Source: Pyrenophora tritici-repentis (taxonomy: Eukaryota > Ascomycota > Dothideomycetes > Pleosporales > Pleosporaceae). From it: DNA of 64,000 nucleotides. The position numbers and the translations under genes were made by a program. The notes under the pieces are model-generated. The model was not told where the DNA came from, did not search any database, and was given only the letters and a program-made list of their open reading frames with translations. This document shows positions 26,907 through 39,741 of the stretch, in pieces (the stretch's first letter is position 1; every line of letters begins with the position of its first letter). The stretch is from NCBI RefSeq assembly GCF_003171515.1, contig NC_089393.1, positions 2,604,001 to 2,668,000 of the forward strand. Reading direction: 5' to 3'.

Positions 26907-28425
26907 CGTAGCTGTTTCACGTAGTTGAGTTCGTGTGTAGGTGTTCGTGTTCGGGGAGGTAATTAGATTAAAGTCAACGGATTTGCCGATGCTGCTTGCG
27001 TCCAGGGCAGTTCTAGATGTTGCTGGTTGGTAATGTGACCGCCTCGAACAAAGGTCTTGCCAGTCGGGTGGCACACAAAGAACAGGTGGGGGAACGGAGA
27101 AATCGCATGTCACTACATGGATCAAGAATATAATAGACGACCAGACAAGGTATCAAAGAAGATACATAATAGTAATGGCCAGAAACAATAAGTGAAAGGG
27201 AACGCTATTGTGCTGGCGGTGGGATGAGACATTCTGAGTAGCCTCTGGCCCACTCCAGGTCATATTGTACTTGTTTGCTGATAGGCGACAATAGCTGGTA
27301 TGCCATTCTTGAAGAATGATGGGCGTGAGAAAGGTGTCGCGAGCTGCGCCGAGACCTACCATAGGGTCGTTGTTTCTTTGAACCCTGACGTCTTTGATAG
27401 AGTGTGACACCACGCAATGCCTTGCAACCAATCTACGGAATCCAAGAATGAGTACATTGACTTGCTTCCATATATGGCTACGATTTAGCTTGAGCATGCG
27501 AAATTTTCAATCATACAGATGAAAGCAAAGTGAGCCATGCGACACATGTGTGGTTCAGTCGAATGACGTCGGATTGGGAGGTGTCGGTCGATGTTTTCTC
27601 CGCACAACGCTAGCTGCCCTGCGCTAGCGTTGAACGAAGCCAGCACACCAACAATCCCATACCCAGTACCTATCTGCACCATGAGCGCGGGGTGGTAGAT
27701 CTACATCAAGACATGCTTACGCGTTTGGCCATGTTTGACTGGCAAAAACAACGCAATGCTCACTCATGCCCGAGCCCAAAAGGACGCAACACTACCTGGT
27801 ATACCACCTCCGGACTCAGCCTACCGTCTGCGTGGACTTTGAGCCAATGCAGCAGCACATGCTCGATGTCGGCCGACGTGGGGAGATCCGATGGCTTCGA
27901 TAGCCACTACGCGCAGGGCGATGGAGCCCACCCGTCGAGCTCGTAGCTCACAGCGCAAAATGCTTGCCTAATTCGGGCATCCTAACCCGCCCACAAAAGA
28001 TGCTCCACAGCGGCACCGCGAAGCCGCTTGGAGCAAAATTGACAAAGTAGCAACAAAGTACACCGCCTCAGGCCGAATGAACGGGCCTTTGGGAAGGCTT
28101 AGTCTGGGGTACAAGAGCTTGTCGCCGTTTTACTCCACTTCCGTGTGGTGAATCCGCGCTCGGCGTAGCATGATACCATGGAGAGAGTCCTTAGGAACCG
28201 TGCCACAGGTTGACTGCTTATCATAAGGATTGCTTGTCCCCATCTTTGGCAGAGCCGCTTGCCTGAAAACACTCGATGCGGATTATAGTGCAGCCGCATA
28301 CCCGAATACTGGAATTGAACTAAGTGGTGGGCACGCGACCACGGCTATTTCTCGGTTCCTTCTCTTAACACATGTCTTTCAGCTTCCGCCTGCTTCCCAT
28401 GTTACTGCAATATACCAATTTCAAC
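26907..28425. other. Intergenic, no supportable gene
   Basis: Short frames only. It separates two divergently transcribed genes and should hold both promoters. Confidence 0.4.
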
Positions 28426-29231
28426 ATGGCCCCAACAGCATCAGCAACCGCCGCAGTACCGACACTGACACAAAGTGGGGCACGGGTCGCCTTGGAAGCA
28501 GCAGAGCAGCATGCGCTCGATGTTGGAGTACCAATGTAAGATCCCGTGCCCCTCGGCGTCCCATCACAAGACCTCTGGAACAGATAGGGCTGACACAGAC
28601 CAGGAGCGTAGCTGTAGTAGATGCGCACACACACCTTTTAGCCTTCACACGCATGGATGGCGCGAAAATAACTTCGATAAACACTGCCATGGACATGGCA
28701 TTCACCGCCGCCGGGAACCGCATCCCCACCTCCGCATACCAAGAAACACCATGGCCGGGCAGCGCGACTTCGGGCATTGGCAACACAATCATGGGTCGCT
28801 TCACCACGCTCGGTGGCGGCGTGCCTATTCTCTCGGCTGCGGGAGACATACTGGGCGCAATAGGCTGTTCTACCGGCACAAGCATGCAAGATGAAGCCGC
28901 GGCGAAAGCGGGCAGGGATGCGGTGCTAGAAGTCATAAGGAAGGAGAAAGAAGCAGAGGATATACGGCTACACGAGGAGAGGCAGGCTGTGCTTACATTG
29001 TGGAAAGAAAAGGAAGAGGAAGTGGGCAGCCTGCGGGAAGAACTAGAGGGAATGGACAGGAGCAGCAAGAGGATAAGGCTCGATGGAGGGCGATCGGGCA
29101 GCGCAAGTGTTGCCAGCAGTATGGCAGGAAGGAGGTCGAGCACACAGACAGGTGTGGCACCAGATACGCCGCCTGAAGACGCTGCGCTGCATCCCAGCTT
29201 TGTTGGAGAAGTTTCCGTGGGACGATATTAA
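28426..29231 (+). CDS. HbpS/GlcG-like (DUF336) protein with coiled-coil C-terminal extension
   Basis: Two exons, 28426-28535 and 28604-29231, flank a 68-nt intron (GTAAGA donor, CTGAC branch site, CAG acceptor) and encode 245 aa. The first roughly 145 residues form the HbpS/GlcG fold: LTQSGARVALEAAEQHALD, then VAVVDAHTHLLAFTRMDGAK, GNTIMGRFTTLGGGVPIL and DILGAIGCSTGTSMQDEAAA. In bacteria this family binds haem or sits in glycolate-utilisation operons; in fungi its role is unclear. The domain normally ends near the AAKAG motif. Here a charged coiled coil follows (EKEAEDIRLHEERQ, KEKEEEVGSLREELEG), then a Ser-rich tail. An unspliced ORF starts at 28230, but its N-terminal part reads intron and leader. 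Confidence 0.82.
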
Positions 29232-30939
29232 GCAATCCTCCACTACAATCATTTTGGCGTTTGGACGGTAACGACTCTCACTTGGTTATGCGGGAAGCAT
29301 GGCGTTGGTCCATCTGCGTTTGGTAATCGCTCTCAGAGGTGAGGAAAGGCGTTTGAGATGGGTAATATATAATGAATACCATTTGATGCCCAGGCCACCT
29401 ATTGACATATAACTCGTTCACCACTCTGCCTTGTGTTTCCGTCTCGTCCAGAGCTCAAATCACATGCAGTAGATGATGCACTCATTTACCACCACACCAC
29501 GACCTTGATAAACGCAAGGCTCACACCCCTCCCATCACCTCCACTGCCGTCCAGCCAACCCTGAACCCGTCAACCCTATGATTCGCATGGCAGGCTGAAC
29601 CACAGTTCCATGATCTCGGGACAAAAAATCACGGACCTTCCCACATACAATACGACAATCAGGCTTACAACAACCGTGCCTCGCGATGCAGACAATCTAC
29701 TCAAACGCAGCCCCATCGGCGGCCTGCCGATCCTCGTGTCCGCCCATCACGCAACACGCAGTCTTACCACCGAAAAAAAAACCCCCCTCCACCACCCTGT
29801 CTTCCAGCAATAAGTGAGTGAACACGTGAGGTCAGCATTTCATTCTGGGTAAAGTGCTGAGTGACGGTCTTAGCAACCCTTGTGCGTAGATCGCATTGAT
29901 TGATCGTCCCGAGGGCTTTCGCCAGCTGGGTCTAGTCTGAAGCAAACGGGAAAATCTGGGGTGTGGTGGTGTGTGGGTGTGCAGACGGGCAGCGGGTGGG
30001 TGGGTGAGTGGTATCTAGGCGTGGGGTAAGCGCGCATGTGGTGGCCCCGATCAGCAGCTACTTAGACTAGGCATGTTTCAACGCGTTTTACGTCCGCGGT
30101 GCAAGTGTGTGTTTTGTTCGCTGTGCGTGAAGCTTGTCTGTTGCGCACGAGTTGAGATGGTGCGGCGGGGAAGGAGATAAGGGAGGGAGGGGACCGCAGG
30201 GGTGTTGAAGGTTGCGTGTTTAGTTGGATGGCGGGAGAGATCGTATTGCTGACCGATCTAACATGTCGCTTTCTTCGGAACGAGGGCTCGGTAGTTAAAG
30301 TTACTGTTCTGAGTTGAGTTGAATTGTTCAAGTGTTTGAGGAGAAGGTTGTAGAGACCAACGGACTTGTAGATGTATGACGTCATTGTGCCCCGCGGTAT
30401 ATATCGCAATCGTAGGATAGACAGATCTGGATGGACATGTTATCAATCCGCATGTTACGGTGTTAGTTTATGCATTCATGCATGTAAGATGGGGGCTCTT
30501 CACCTCGGTATGAGTTGTCCCGGTTGTCCTGGTTCCGCGGACCGTTATCATACTTGGCGGTACGGGCAGAACGGCTCACGATATGTATGTTGCGAGTACC
30601 AACGTGTAAGCTTTTCCGATGACTTATATCCGAAACTAAGACTTCTTTTCTATGTTGCAAATGGAGTGCAGTGTTGGGTGGAGAGCGATACAATGACAAC
30701 TGCCGTCACATGAGATTGTTACAGGAGGGCAGATCATAATGGACCAAGAAGACATTGATGTACCACAACCATAGATCTCACAATTCAAGAGGAGAGGTAG
30801 TTCCCAAAACAAGGACTTGTGTCATTTGTATCATGTGTCATAAAAATAATCATCCAAACCGGGTCTATCCAAGACCCTCTGCAATGTATATGTACCAAGA
30901 ATGAAAAGGTAAAAGTCGTAAGTGTCACCAGTGAGTTTC
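29232..30939. other. Intergenic, no supportable gene
   Basis: Contains low-complexity tracts (A-run near 29777, G/T-rich 29955-30010, purine-rich 30165-30200). Short frames on both strands lack coding character. Confidence 0.4.
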
Positions 30940-31527
30940 TCAAGCCTCGCCCGCAAGGGGCATTTCCACCCTTCCTGCAACACTCCGCTTCAGAGTTTCC
31001 TGACCAGAGCAGATCTTCATGTACATGTCGACATTGGTTCCGACCGAGGCAGGGCAGTTGAATACCGGCTCATTGATGCCGAGGGTCAACAAAGGTTGGG
31101 GCACGTAGTAAGCCTGGGTAGGGCAATAGGTTCCAGCCTGACAGTCAATGGCGCCGCATGCGGAGTTGCTGGCTTCCATGGCGAGACCATCGTCGTGGCC
31201 AGGGCAGTTTGACGCAGAGTTGCCTTTAGCGCAGTCGACAAAAGAGATGTCGTACCAGATTTGTTTGCCAGCAATGGAGTACTCGAATTGAGTGTGATGT
31301 CCAGCAAGCAGTTCAGAGGACTTGCTGATCTTGAGGGAGGTGCCAGTGTTGGTCAGAGGCTCGCTGTGCTGAGAGCGCGCGGGAACGTGGACTGGGGTAC
31401 CCCAGGCGTTGGGAGAGACACTCCAGACCCAGACGTCGTAGTCGCAACGGTTGGAGATGATGGCATTGCCAGCCAGTGCAAGACTTGCTTGTAGCGCAAC
31501 AAGGGAGAGGCTAAGCTTGGAAAGCAT
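30940..31527 (-). CDS. Secreted BYS1/thaumatin-like protein
   Basis: The intronless gene encodes 195 aa from the ATG at 31527 (MLSKLSLSLVALQASLALAG), giving a clear signal peptide; a longer frame upstream reads leader. After it come NAIISNRCDYDVWVWSVSP and VHVPARSQHSEPL, the start of the BYS1 domain family (named from a Blastomyces yeast-phase protein). These are thaumatin-like extracellular proteins common in filamentous ascomycetes. Further support is IWYDISFVDC and a CP..DDGLAMEAS stretch, with about seven cysteines in the mature part. The predicted location is the cell wall or outside. The basic C-terminal tail is slightly extended. Confidence 0.85.
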   Translation of the reverse strand: MLSKLSLSLVALQASLALAGNAIISNRCDYDVWVWSVSPNAWGTPVHVPARSQHSEPLTNTGTSLKISKSSELLAGHHTQFEYSIAGKQIWYDISFVDCAKGNSASNCPGHDDGLAMEASNSACGAIDCQAGTYCPTQAYYVPQPLLTLGINEPVFNCPASVGTNVDMYMKICSGQETLKRSVAGRVEMPLAGEA

Positions 31528-34500
31528 TGTTGGTGATGTCTTGTTTGAGATGTATATTTGGAAATGATTGTTGGGTGCAAAATGCGTGGCGACTGATGTG
31601 GTGGGGTCCGTGTTTGAGATGAAAATAGAATATGAATGAATATTTTGTTGATGTTTAGCTACAGGGAGTGGAATTTTTGGAATGAATGTGATAAAAAGTC
31701 GATGCTTCAAGCAGATAAGGAGTGTGTGATAAAGATCAAAGAAGGAACGTGAACATTAACGTTAAGAAGTTGGCGGCTTTGAAGAAAATTTAGAGCGTCG
31801 CCCTGTTCTTTATCACTTTTCACATCGGTTGCCGAACAAAGGCTCTGGCCCCGGCCCCCAAAATCCTACCTGTAGCCACCATCCTACTTTGAAACACTAA
31901 GCACAAGACAGTCGTGCCTAGACAAACCCAAGTCCGGCGGCGGCTGCAGTATTTCCGCGGTTTTTTGCTCAGCGCTGTAGGTGAAAATGGTGTCATGGAC
32001 GCTGGTTGGTCAGATTGCCTAATTAGGCTGCGCATAAGCTCAGCCTCCCGGGGTGGACGTAAGGAACTGCGCGGCTCGCCACGTTTTCAAACCTTATTCC
32101 GTACCTGACAGATCTGTGGTTTGTTTTTGGAGGTGGGCTTAGGGAGCACTCTTTGCGCCCGTGGTGCCTTTGTGTGATGGAAAGCTGTCAAGCTTGGAGG
32201 CGCACCCTTGGAAGGGGTGAGAAGTATGTGTTTTGGCAATGACTTTCAGAGTTTTCGGTCGCTCCTGCTAGTTTTTCGTCTGAAATCTTCGAGGATGCTG
32301 GAGTGGATGCCCAGAGGAGCCGCGTGGATACTTAGACCTATACCCGCCAATGAGGTAGCGATCGATGGCAAGGCAAAGCGATGCCGTGAAGCCAGCTGAG
32401 GCTGGGCCTGCCTGACGCCATGGTACATTAGAGCTACATGCAGTGGCTGAGTAGCGAGTCTGCCTACTCACTGGACCGATCATGGGAGTTCATCGGAACT
32501 GACGTGTCGAAGTCGTCGGGCGTCAGATACGACTGTGGCTGATGTTCATAGGTGCAGCTTCGATGTTGGGGGAGTCATCGGATAAATCAGAAAGTCCAAG
32601 TATTGTGCAAAAGCTCGATTCCAGTCTAGATAACAAGCTTGATATTTGCTTTTCGTATGTAAAATGCCGATAAAGGTCTGGACGATGACCTATGAGGTAT
32701 GAAAGCCAAGACGCTACCCTGATGCGGTATCGTCTACGTCTGCTACCCAATACCTTCGACCCACCTGTACCTTTTGACTTTGCAGGTGGTTCTTGCCTGG
32801 CAACTCCATGTTTCGAAGCCATGTCATTCTCGCATCTTTTGCTGGACTTGGAATGTTTTACCCAACTCCCAAGCTCTTGTGTCAGATTATAAGTAACTTC
32901 AGGTTCCGGATGGGCACCGCAGCCATGGCAGGAACATGGAACCGCCCATTGGGTGCTTACTGAAACACCAAGATAGCGGAGACGGTTGGCAAGGTCAACG
33001 GCTAAGACAGTGGAGACAAGTGGTGAGCAGAGTTTTCGTGGTTTGCGTGTGCCCGTCCGGGATTCCGGGAGAGCGACTGCAGGTGTTCCGCAATCAAGGC
33101 TGAGAGGTGCATGCGAGTACGCGTGTCTGACCTCAGACTGAACCGGGTACTAGGTCAGCCTTCCAACAGCCGATAGTTGACAGGAACGGGAAAAGAATTT
33201 GAAAGGCTAATGCAGCAGAGTTTCTTCGCGAACAAGCTTATCGACGCTACTGCGGGCAGCTATCTAATCGATAGGAGTTTTCTTCTCCACGTTTCGAGTT
33301 TCAACCATTTCAACGGCCAATAGCGCCCGCATCAGCAGTGTGCATACACGCAGAGAAGAGTTTCAAAGACATTTCTTCGCGGGCCTAGATTGGATGCGCA
33401 TTTGTCTGCAAAGGTCGGCGGCAGTAGAAGGTATAGTATTCAAGCCAAAATCACGTATATAGTGGCGCATGTTCGAGACGGTCGGAAAGTGCAGCGGGCG
33501 AGGAACCGGTCAAGAGGCTCGAGTGGCAGTCAACAAACAAGCATGGCACTACGGTGGTTAACTGCCAGCTATCCTAAATGTGGTGATAGACCCGGTATGA
33601 AATAGGGCCGCAGGGGTGGGCCAGTGGATAGAACTGTCCCGGGTCCGGAACGTTTGCTAGCTGGCCGCGCAAGACAACTGGCGCCCCACTGCTCGCAAGC
33701 AATCTTTGACGAGACAGAACACGAAGACATGCAGACCGTATCGCTGCCTCTGAGTTTCACCACGTCTCGCGGCTGGAGAGAGAGCCCCGTAGCCGCTTCG
33801 GTGCTTCCTCCCATGCGAGATGAAAGGCGAAAAAAAAAAACTGATTTGGTAGCGGGTGAGCAATTAACAAGCTGGCCCACCTTGCTTCAACGCTCATTAT
33901 CACCACCATGTTAATCTGGGCATGAATACCTGGGCATGCTAGGCGGGCCGCGTGCCTCCGCTGGGGAGATGACGTCGAATTTCCATTTCGGCCCACGACT
34001 GATTGCCTCATGGCCATGTACGGCTCGTAGGCCCAGCCCAGCCCGTAGTTGCTTCGTTGTACCTTGCTCTACGCACTCCACGGCTCAACAATCACCATCT
34101 CGGCTTTGTTGTCAAGGTGCGCTAACACGTGGCGGCCGTCGTGCGCAAGATGAATGGTGTCACGTTGGTGGGGAAGTGTAGGAATCATCTGGCGCTGACT
34201 GGTGTTTCGACACGTCGACGTAACCCACTGCCGTGGCGGAAGCATGTCACGATGCCGGGAAGGATGCAGGCTTCCTCTCCGCGATTACAGACGGGATCTC
34301 CAAATTGTTTCTGATGCACTGTTTCAGCATGGAGGCTGCCGTCCGTCATTCTGGTAGTCCCGCCCGCAAAAGTCTCGACTCTCTGACCCTGCGATGATTA
34401 TCTCCGCACAGACGTCAAGGCTGGCCTCTGCTGTTCGCCTTGCCAAAATCGGGCCAAGACAGCAAGACGGGTGAAACTACGCCGGGCTCGGCTTGTGACA

Positions 34501-35218
34501 AGTCTTGCACAAAGTGTTTGTCCATTACCCGAGTCATCGGCCATTATCCGTCAGCCAAAAAAAAAAAAAAAGGTACGATGAGCTAAGAGCATCACCTGAA
34601 ACGCAGGCTTGTTCCTGGGAGGCTACGTAGTGGACAAAATGACCAATAGTACGATTACATATTTGAGCTATCCCGAGCTCTTCCTTCTCTAGGTTTAGCG
34701 TTCCGCCTACATTACCGAAGCGGGCGTCTTGTCCAGTCCCCTGCGTCCCCTGCGCAAGCCCAATGATCATCTGTCGTTTGCCCCTGAAGCTCGACATGAC
34801 TGGCCCGAACCAACGAAAAACAAATCGAAGCGCCGACAAGGCGACAAAGATATCACACAAAAACCACTAACTGCCGCGTGACGTCGGCCAAACAAAATAA
34901 AGCGCTTCATGTCGACATTGTATGAACGGTCAGCCAATGCTGGAGTCGTGCAGGCCTCAGACTGCAGAACCTTGGCCAACTTGGCCAACGGCGTCGAGCA
35001 CTCTACAGGGGATGAAATGAAAGGATCTGGTTGGTGTACCCAGGCCTGGTTCGGACGTGAATTGCGCCTAACATGTCCTAGTGTCAGGCACAGGTAAATC
35101 TGTGGAGGACGGGGCGTGGGCGGGCGTGCCATGGCGGCATGGCCTTCGTTTTCATTTCACAACCCTTGTCTGCTGCACAGCGCCTGACGCCGCGTGCGAG
35201 GTGCTTAGCGTTGCATTG
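31528..35218. other. Long stretch without a supportable gene
   Basis: A 3.7-kb stretch. Frames up to about 120 codons occur (for example 33569-33880 minus, 34767-35132 minus) but overlap one another on both strands and match nothing I recognise. Poly-A/T tracts occur at 33829-33840 and 34557-34571. It may hold UTRs, non-coding RNA or unrecognised fast-evolving genes. Confidence 0.4.
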
Positions 35219-35225
35219 TATAAAT
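35219..35225 (+). promoter_or_regulatory. Candidate TATA box of the CAP-like gene
   Basis: TATAAAT lies 245 bp upstream of the ATG at 35464. The leader between them is pyrimidine-rich and ends in a CAACATATCAACATG start context. Confidence 0.4.
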
Positions 35226-35463
35226 CTAGTCTTTCCCTCGTGTAAAAGAAAGCCGTTCCTTTGATACTCCAGGTCTGCGACTTCCAGGTTTCGACACAGT
35301 CATTCACTCCCTACAAGGTCAATTTTTTGACACCACGTTCACTACCGCCCTTCGGCATCAATACGCTCTCTTCGCAACCTACAACCAAACCTCTCGACCG
35401 TCGATTCTTCTTGTCAATACCTCGAGTCCATTCACCTAACAAATCTATCAACAACATATCAAC

Positions 35464-36249
35464 ATGCGTTCCGTCATCGCTTTCGGTGTCGCTGCCCTTG
35501 CTGGCTCTGCCTTTGCCGCTCCCCAAGGATACGGTGATATTGGCAACGTCGTAGAGAATGTACACGTTGTCGTCGAGACGGTCGTACACACCGTCTACCT
35601 CGGCGACGATGTCCCAGGCCCTAGCCCGACCACCCCCTGCACTACCTCTACTCCCGTCCCCCAGCCAACTCCTGAGGCTGCCTACGCTCCTCCCATCATC
35701 TCTTTCGTCTACCCTGCTCCCCCTCCTCCCGCGCCTACCAGCTCTACCCCTACTCCTACTCCTACTCCCACCCCCGAGTACACTCCCGAACCCGCTCCTC
35801 CTGCTCCTACCAGCGAGACTCCTCCTCCCGCTCCCACCGCCACTGCCGCAACTCCGGCTCCTTCCTCCGGTGGATACATCGACATTGTCCTCGAGTGGCG
35901 CTCAAAGATGGGTCTTCCCGCGCTCGAGATCGACCTTAAGCTCCAAGCAAATGCTTTGAAGACCATCCAGGATGCTGGTGGTGCGATGGTCCACGAGCTC
36001 AACCAAGGAACCATGGCCCAAGTTATGGCTCCTGGAGAATGCACTCTCGAGGGCTTCGGTGGATGCTACCTCGGTGGCTGGCTCTGCGAGAAGCCCCAGC
36101 TCCAGGGTCTTGATGGTGTCTGCCACAAGGCCTCCAAGGGATGGCAATACAACGGTCAGACCGACCACGCTGAGATCCTCATCAGCACCAACTACGGCAA
36201 GATTGGTTGCAGCTGCGACATGAACATGTGGGCCTGCGATCTCGCATAA
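35464..36249 (+). CDS. Secreted Pro/Thr-rich CAP/SCP-like protein
   Basis: The intronless gene encodes 261 aa. The signal peptide is MRSVIAFGVAALAGSAFAA. Residues about 50-138 are a Pro/Thr/Ser-rich linker with TPTPTPTPTPE and PPPAPT repeats, probably O-glycosylated. The C-terminal 120 residues carry a CAP-like domain: YIDIVLEWRSKMGLPALEID (substrate-cleft helix), KLQANALKTI, then AQVMAPGECT, GGWLCEKPQL, NGQTDHAEILIS and a final CSCDMNMWACDLA. Cysteines are concentrated in this domain. Codon use is strongly biased to C-ending codons, suggesting high expression. The likely location is extracellular or wall-bound; the biochemical role is unknown. Confidence 0.8.
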   Translation: MRSVIAFGVAALAGSAFAAPQGYGDIGNVVENVHVVVETVVHTVYLGDDVPGPSPTTPCTTSTPVPQPTPEAAYAPPIISFVYPAPPPPAPTSSTPTPTPTPTPEYTPEPAPPAPTSETPPPAPTATAATPAPSSGGYIDIVLEWRSKMGLPALEIDLKLQANALKTIQDAGGAMVHELNQGTMAQVMAPGECTLEGFGGCYLGGWLCEKPQLQGLDGVCHKASKGWQYNGQTDHAEILISTNYGKIGCSCDMNMWACDLA

Positions 36250-39200
36250 GCACATTTCATCATCAAATTATCATGAGGGGGGATTTGGGGAGGGGTTCCA
36301 TTCTTTTGTAAATGGCAGGGCGGCTTGGGGACTTGGCATCGCGTTTCGGCGCGGGGACCGAAACATATTCTCTTCTTTGTATCTTATGGTACATACCACC
36401 ATTTATCATCCCTGTCCAATTTAGGGTGCATCAGCGTTCTTTCCTGTGTTGAGAATTACACATCTACGAATTCATGAGCCGATCCCTGCATCACTGCTTG
36501 CTTGTGTGTATGCCCGCGACTACCGATGACGATACAAAGGACGAGACCCATTTGCCATCAATGCCTACTAACAATGACTGTCGATCCATGATCCAACGAT
36601 CAGCGCGAACCTCCACCCCCCTCCCCAAACTGACATGGACGTTGAGAATGACAGACCCCAGGCAGCTGTTGAAATTGGAGTCTGTCATCATCGCGAGCAC
36701 AAGCAGCCTTCTGTGTGCTAAGACAGGTGCGGCCGGCCGCTTTCTTTAGGTGCCGCGCCGCGTCCAGCAGCGAACGACCCTACCGTCACAGCCCCAAACA
36801 ATAACCTCGAGCTTGGCTTGATTGACAAGAATACTCGTGTCGCGGAGTCAGGTTAAGGTTCTTGGTTCACTAGCTGTTCGGTAGGATGCAGAGGACGCAG
36901 TACCGTAAGTAGCAGCAGCAGCAGCAGCCAGCGATGGCGAAGGCGCAAAAACAAAACACGTTCGGCACGTTTGCATCGGCTGGGCAATACAAAGTTTGCG
37001 CAAAAAGGGACCCTGGTGGCAACTCTCCTTGTGCTGTTCTCTTGTTACTGCCGCAGTGCCGCTGCTGCTAACGGTACCGTACCCTCATAGCTCATCCGTC
37101 TGGATCGCGTCTCGGTCCCATAACTGCGCTTGGCTATTCTTGGACGGGAAGCTTGTATCACTGTGGGCAGGGGTAATTGTCTTCGTCACTGCCCATCGCA
37201 ATTTCGTTTTATTTTGTCCCCCCCTCGCGCCACACACGCACGGGCTCGGTGATTTACTTGTTCTTGTTCGGCAGCTTCTGGGCCCTTTCGGCCATCCATG
37301 GACGTCGTTGGTTGTTTGTACTTATTCGCCTGCGCGGTAATATGACTTGATATGTCCTTCTTTCCCGACGAGATTTTTTTTTTCCCCTGTGATGAAATAA
37401 TGGGGAGGGTGGATTCACTCTAGCACTAGGTTATGTGAGACACAGCTCGATCGTGGGGATTTTTTTGTCATACCATGTTCATTGCCATGTGCGAGCTGGG
37501 GAAAAGACCGTGCAGTCCAGGTCCACGGCGTGTGTCTTGTGCGCTGCGCATCCTGCACGGCTAGTCGGGTCAATCACGTCTAGAAGTGTGGCGCTACTTC
37601 GCGTGGCTCAAGTCCAAGGGTTAAAGATAAACAAGGCAAGGATGCGCAATCGCCTTGGAACATCTGCATCCTTTTCGGCCTGCTTTGGCATATCCAAGTG
37701 CTGACCGAATGCTGACTGTGGCTAGATTGCTGTGGCATCAACCGCGCCGTTCGGACACAGCCACGGTCGTCAATAAACACGCAGATAAGCCGAAGATACG
37801 TACGTGCACATACGAAGCCGGGTCTCGACGATATCGGAGAGAGTCCGACGGGATAGTGTGGGCTTTCCAACTGAAGCGAGCACCCGAAAGCGGCCGCCAT
37901 TCAATATACCTCAACCCTTTAGACGCCCGTATAAGACCGCACAACCTCTTTCACAACTCCATGTTTTCTCGTATTCTCTTTAGCCTATATAGCCACAAGA
38001 CCCCTATACGTTGTTTAGCAGAAGGCGGTTGGCAAAGTCAAAAGTCTTTCGTGGTCGACCGACCCCCTTTTGCCCGGATGACCATGATCCGGCCTCATCT
38101 CTTCTAGCGTGGGCATCTACGGTGGAATCTTATGGCCTTTGGACAGGCGTCATCCAAGCGATCTACCAAGAATGCGTGTTCCGGAAATTTTGTATCTCTT
38201 GTGGTCTTCCGTCTTGGTAAAGACAATCTGCCCGCTATCTTGGCTGGCATGCCGAGACAGCCTCAGGTCGCAACATCCAACTTTCACGTGGGAACCGAAC
38301 TTTGAGAACAAAGATTAGGCTGTAGCACGGTAATGTTGTTCTGGAATACGAGATCCGTGGGCGCAAACCTGCGGTGCACTGCACGTAACTTCTCTAGGGT
38401 ATGACTGCACAGCGCCTTGCCATATCCAGCAAGCTGCTTTCATCGAAAATCACATGCGCCCATGATATTGCAGCGTCCTTGTTCACATTAAAGCAGATAT
38501 ACAACTCAGGAACAGCGTTTGCACGTGCAGCTGATGGTGCGCAGCTTACAAGTCAGCCCGAGGCGACCTAAGTCTGACATGTCAGTAAGACTGGGCTGAA
38601 GTCGGAGACCTACTATAACATGCAGGATAACATCAATCGAGGACAGGCAGCACATGTTCTTGTATCTGCCTATTTTAGATATCGATTCTTTCGAAAGCGC
38701 CACTATAGAGGTCATATGTTGCGCGTGTGCTGCAATGCTCAGAACAACATTCTCTAACATCACGGGAACCCTCCGTAGCTGACGGAGTTGTGACAATGTC
38801 ATTGTCTGTTGGTAGGCCTTGTACGATCGTACGGGTGAATAACAACAACGAGGTTCTTCTGGTGACTGGTATTGGTATTCTTATTGATTGTCTACGAACA
38901 TAGCTGCTACGAAGGTACACCTAAGCTCTGCGCAAGGTGGGCCGAAGTCGGGCCGAAGTGTCAAGCAGCCGACGTCTCTACCGATACTCACGATCCGACA
39001 TTGTCCTTTCTTGTGAGTCATGACGGCTTGTTTTTCCAACCGCATAACCGGTTCCATTCTCTTTTCCAAGATATCTGCTCTAGCCATCTCACATTTCTTC
39101 ACAAAACCCAAATACTGTCTAGCACAAATGTCAGACTATCCTAGTTGCTGTACCATGTCATTTCCCCCTCTTTAGTAAGAAAAATAGCAAGAAAAGGTAG

Positions 39201-39741
39201 TGGTGGTCTTTGCCGAAGGTGAGAAGCAAGCACGGCATCAAAATCAAGCCCAACAAGATGCCATATATTTCCTCTAAAACTCCACGGCCAGCTACCATTA
39301 CATTTCATCACTCCCTTTTAACCCAATTAGTAAAGATATTTCCATATTCCCATCTTCCCATACCTACGTACCAGAACCATACAAACCCCCCCAACAACAC
39401 CATGCCCTTCAACAACCAACCTCCCTATGAAACCTATCCCTCATCCAACCCCACCCATCTACACACCACATACCTCTACTACCCAAACCCACAGCATTCC
39501 CCCCATTCTCGATCCTACCATCTCAAAAACCCTAAACAAACCCGCTCTTGACGTTCCTCCTCCCCGAGAGTACCCTGATCACCCCTCAGGCCAACAGGGT
39601 ACTACCACCTTACCCCTCCACCCCTGCCCACGCACACAACCCTCACATATTTTCCCACACATCCGAAAACTCACAAAAAAAATCATCGTCTCAACCCACC
39701 CGACCCTCCATCGTTGTCTCGACACCGCGTAACCCGTCACC
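36250..39741. other. Long stretch without a supportable gene
   Basis: A 3.5-kb stretch. A short CAG-type run (36910-36930) and T/C-rich tracts are present. The last roughly 500 bp are C/A-rich and probably the promoter and leader of the uS14 gene. Confidence 0.4.

Noticed and set aside
28421..29143. Minus-strand Ser/Leu-rich frame
   Set aside because: Antisense of the HbpS-like gene.
35558..35959. Leu/Pro-rich plus-strand frame
   Set aside because: Shifted frame of the Pro/Thr linker of the CAP-like gene.
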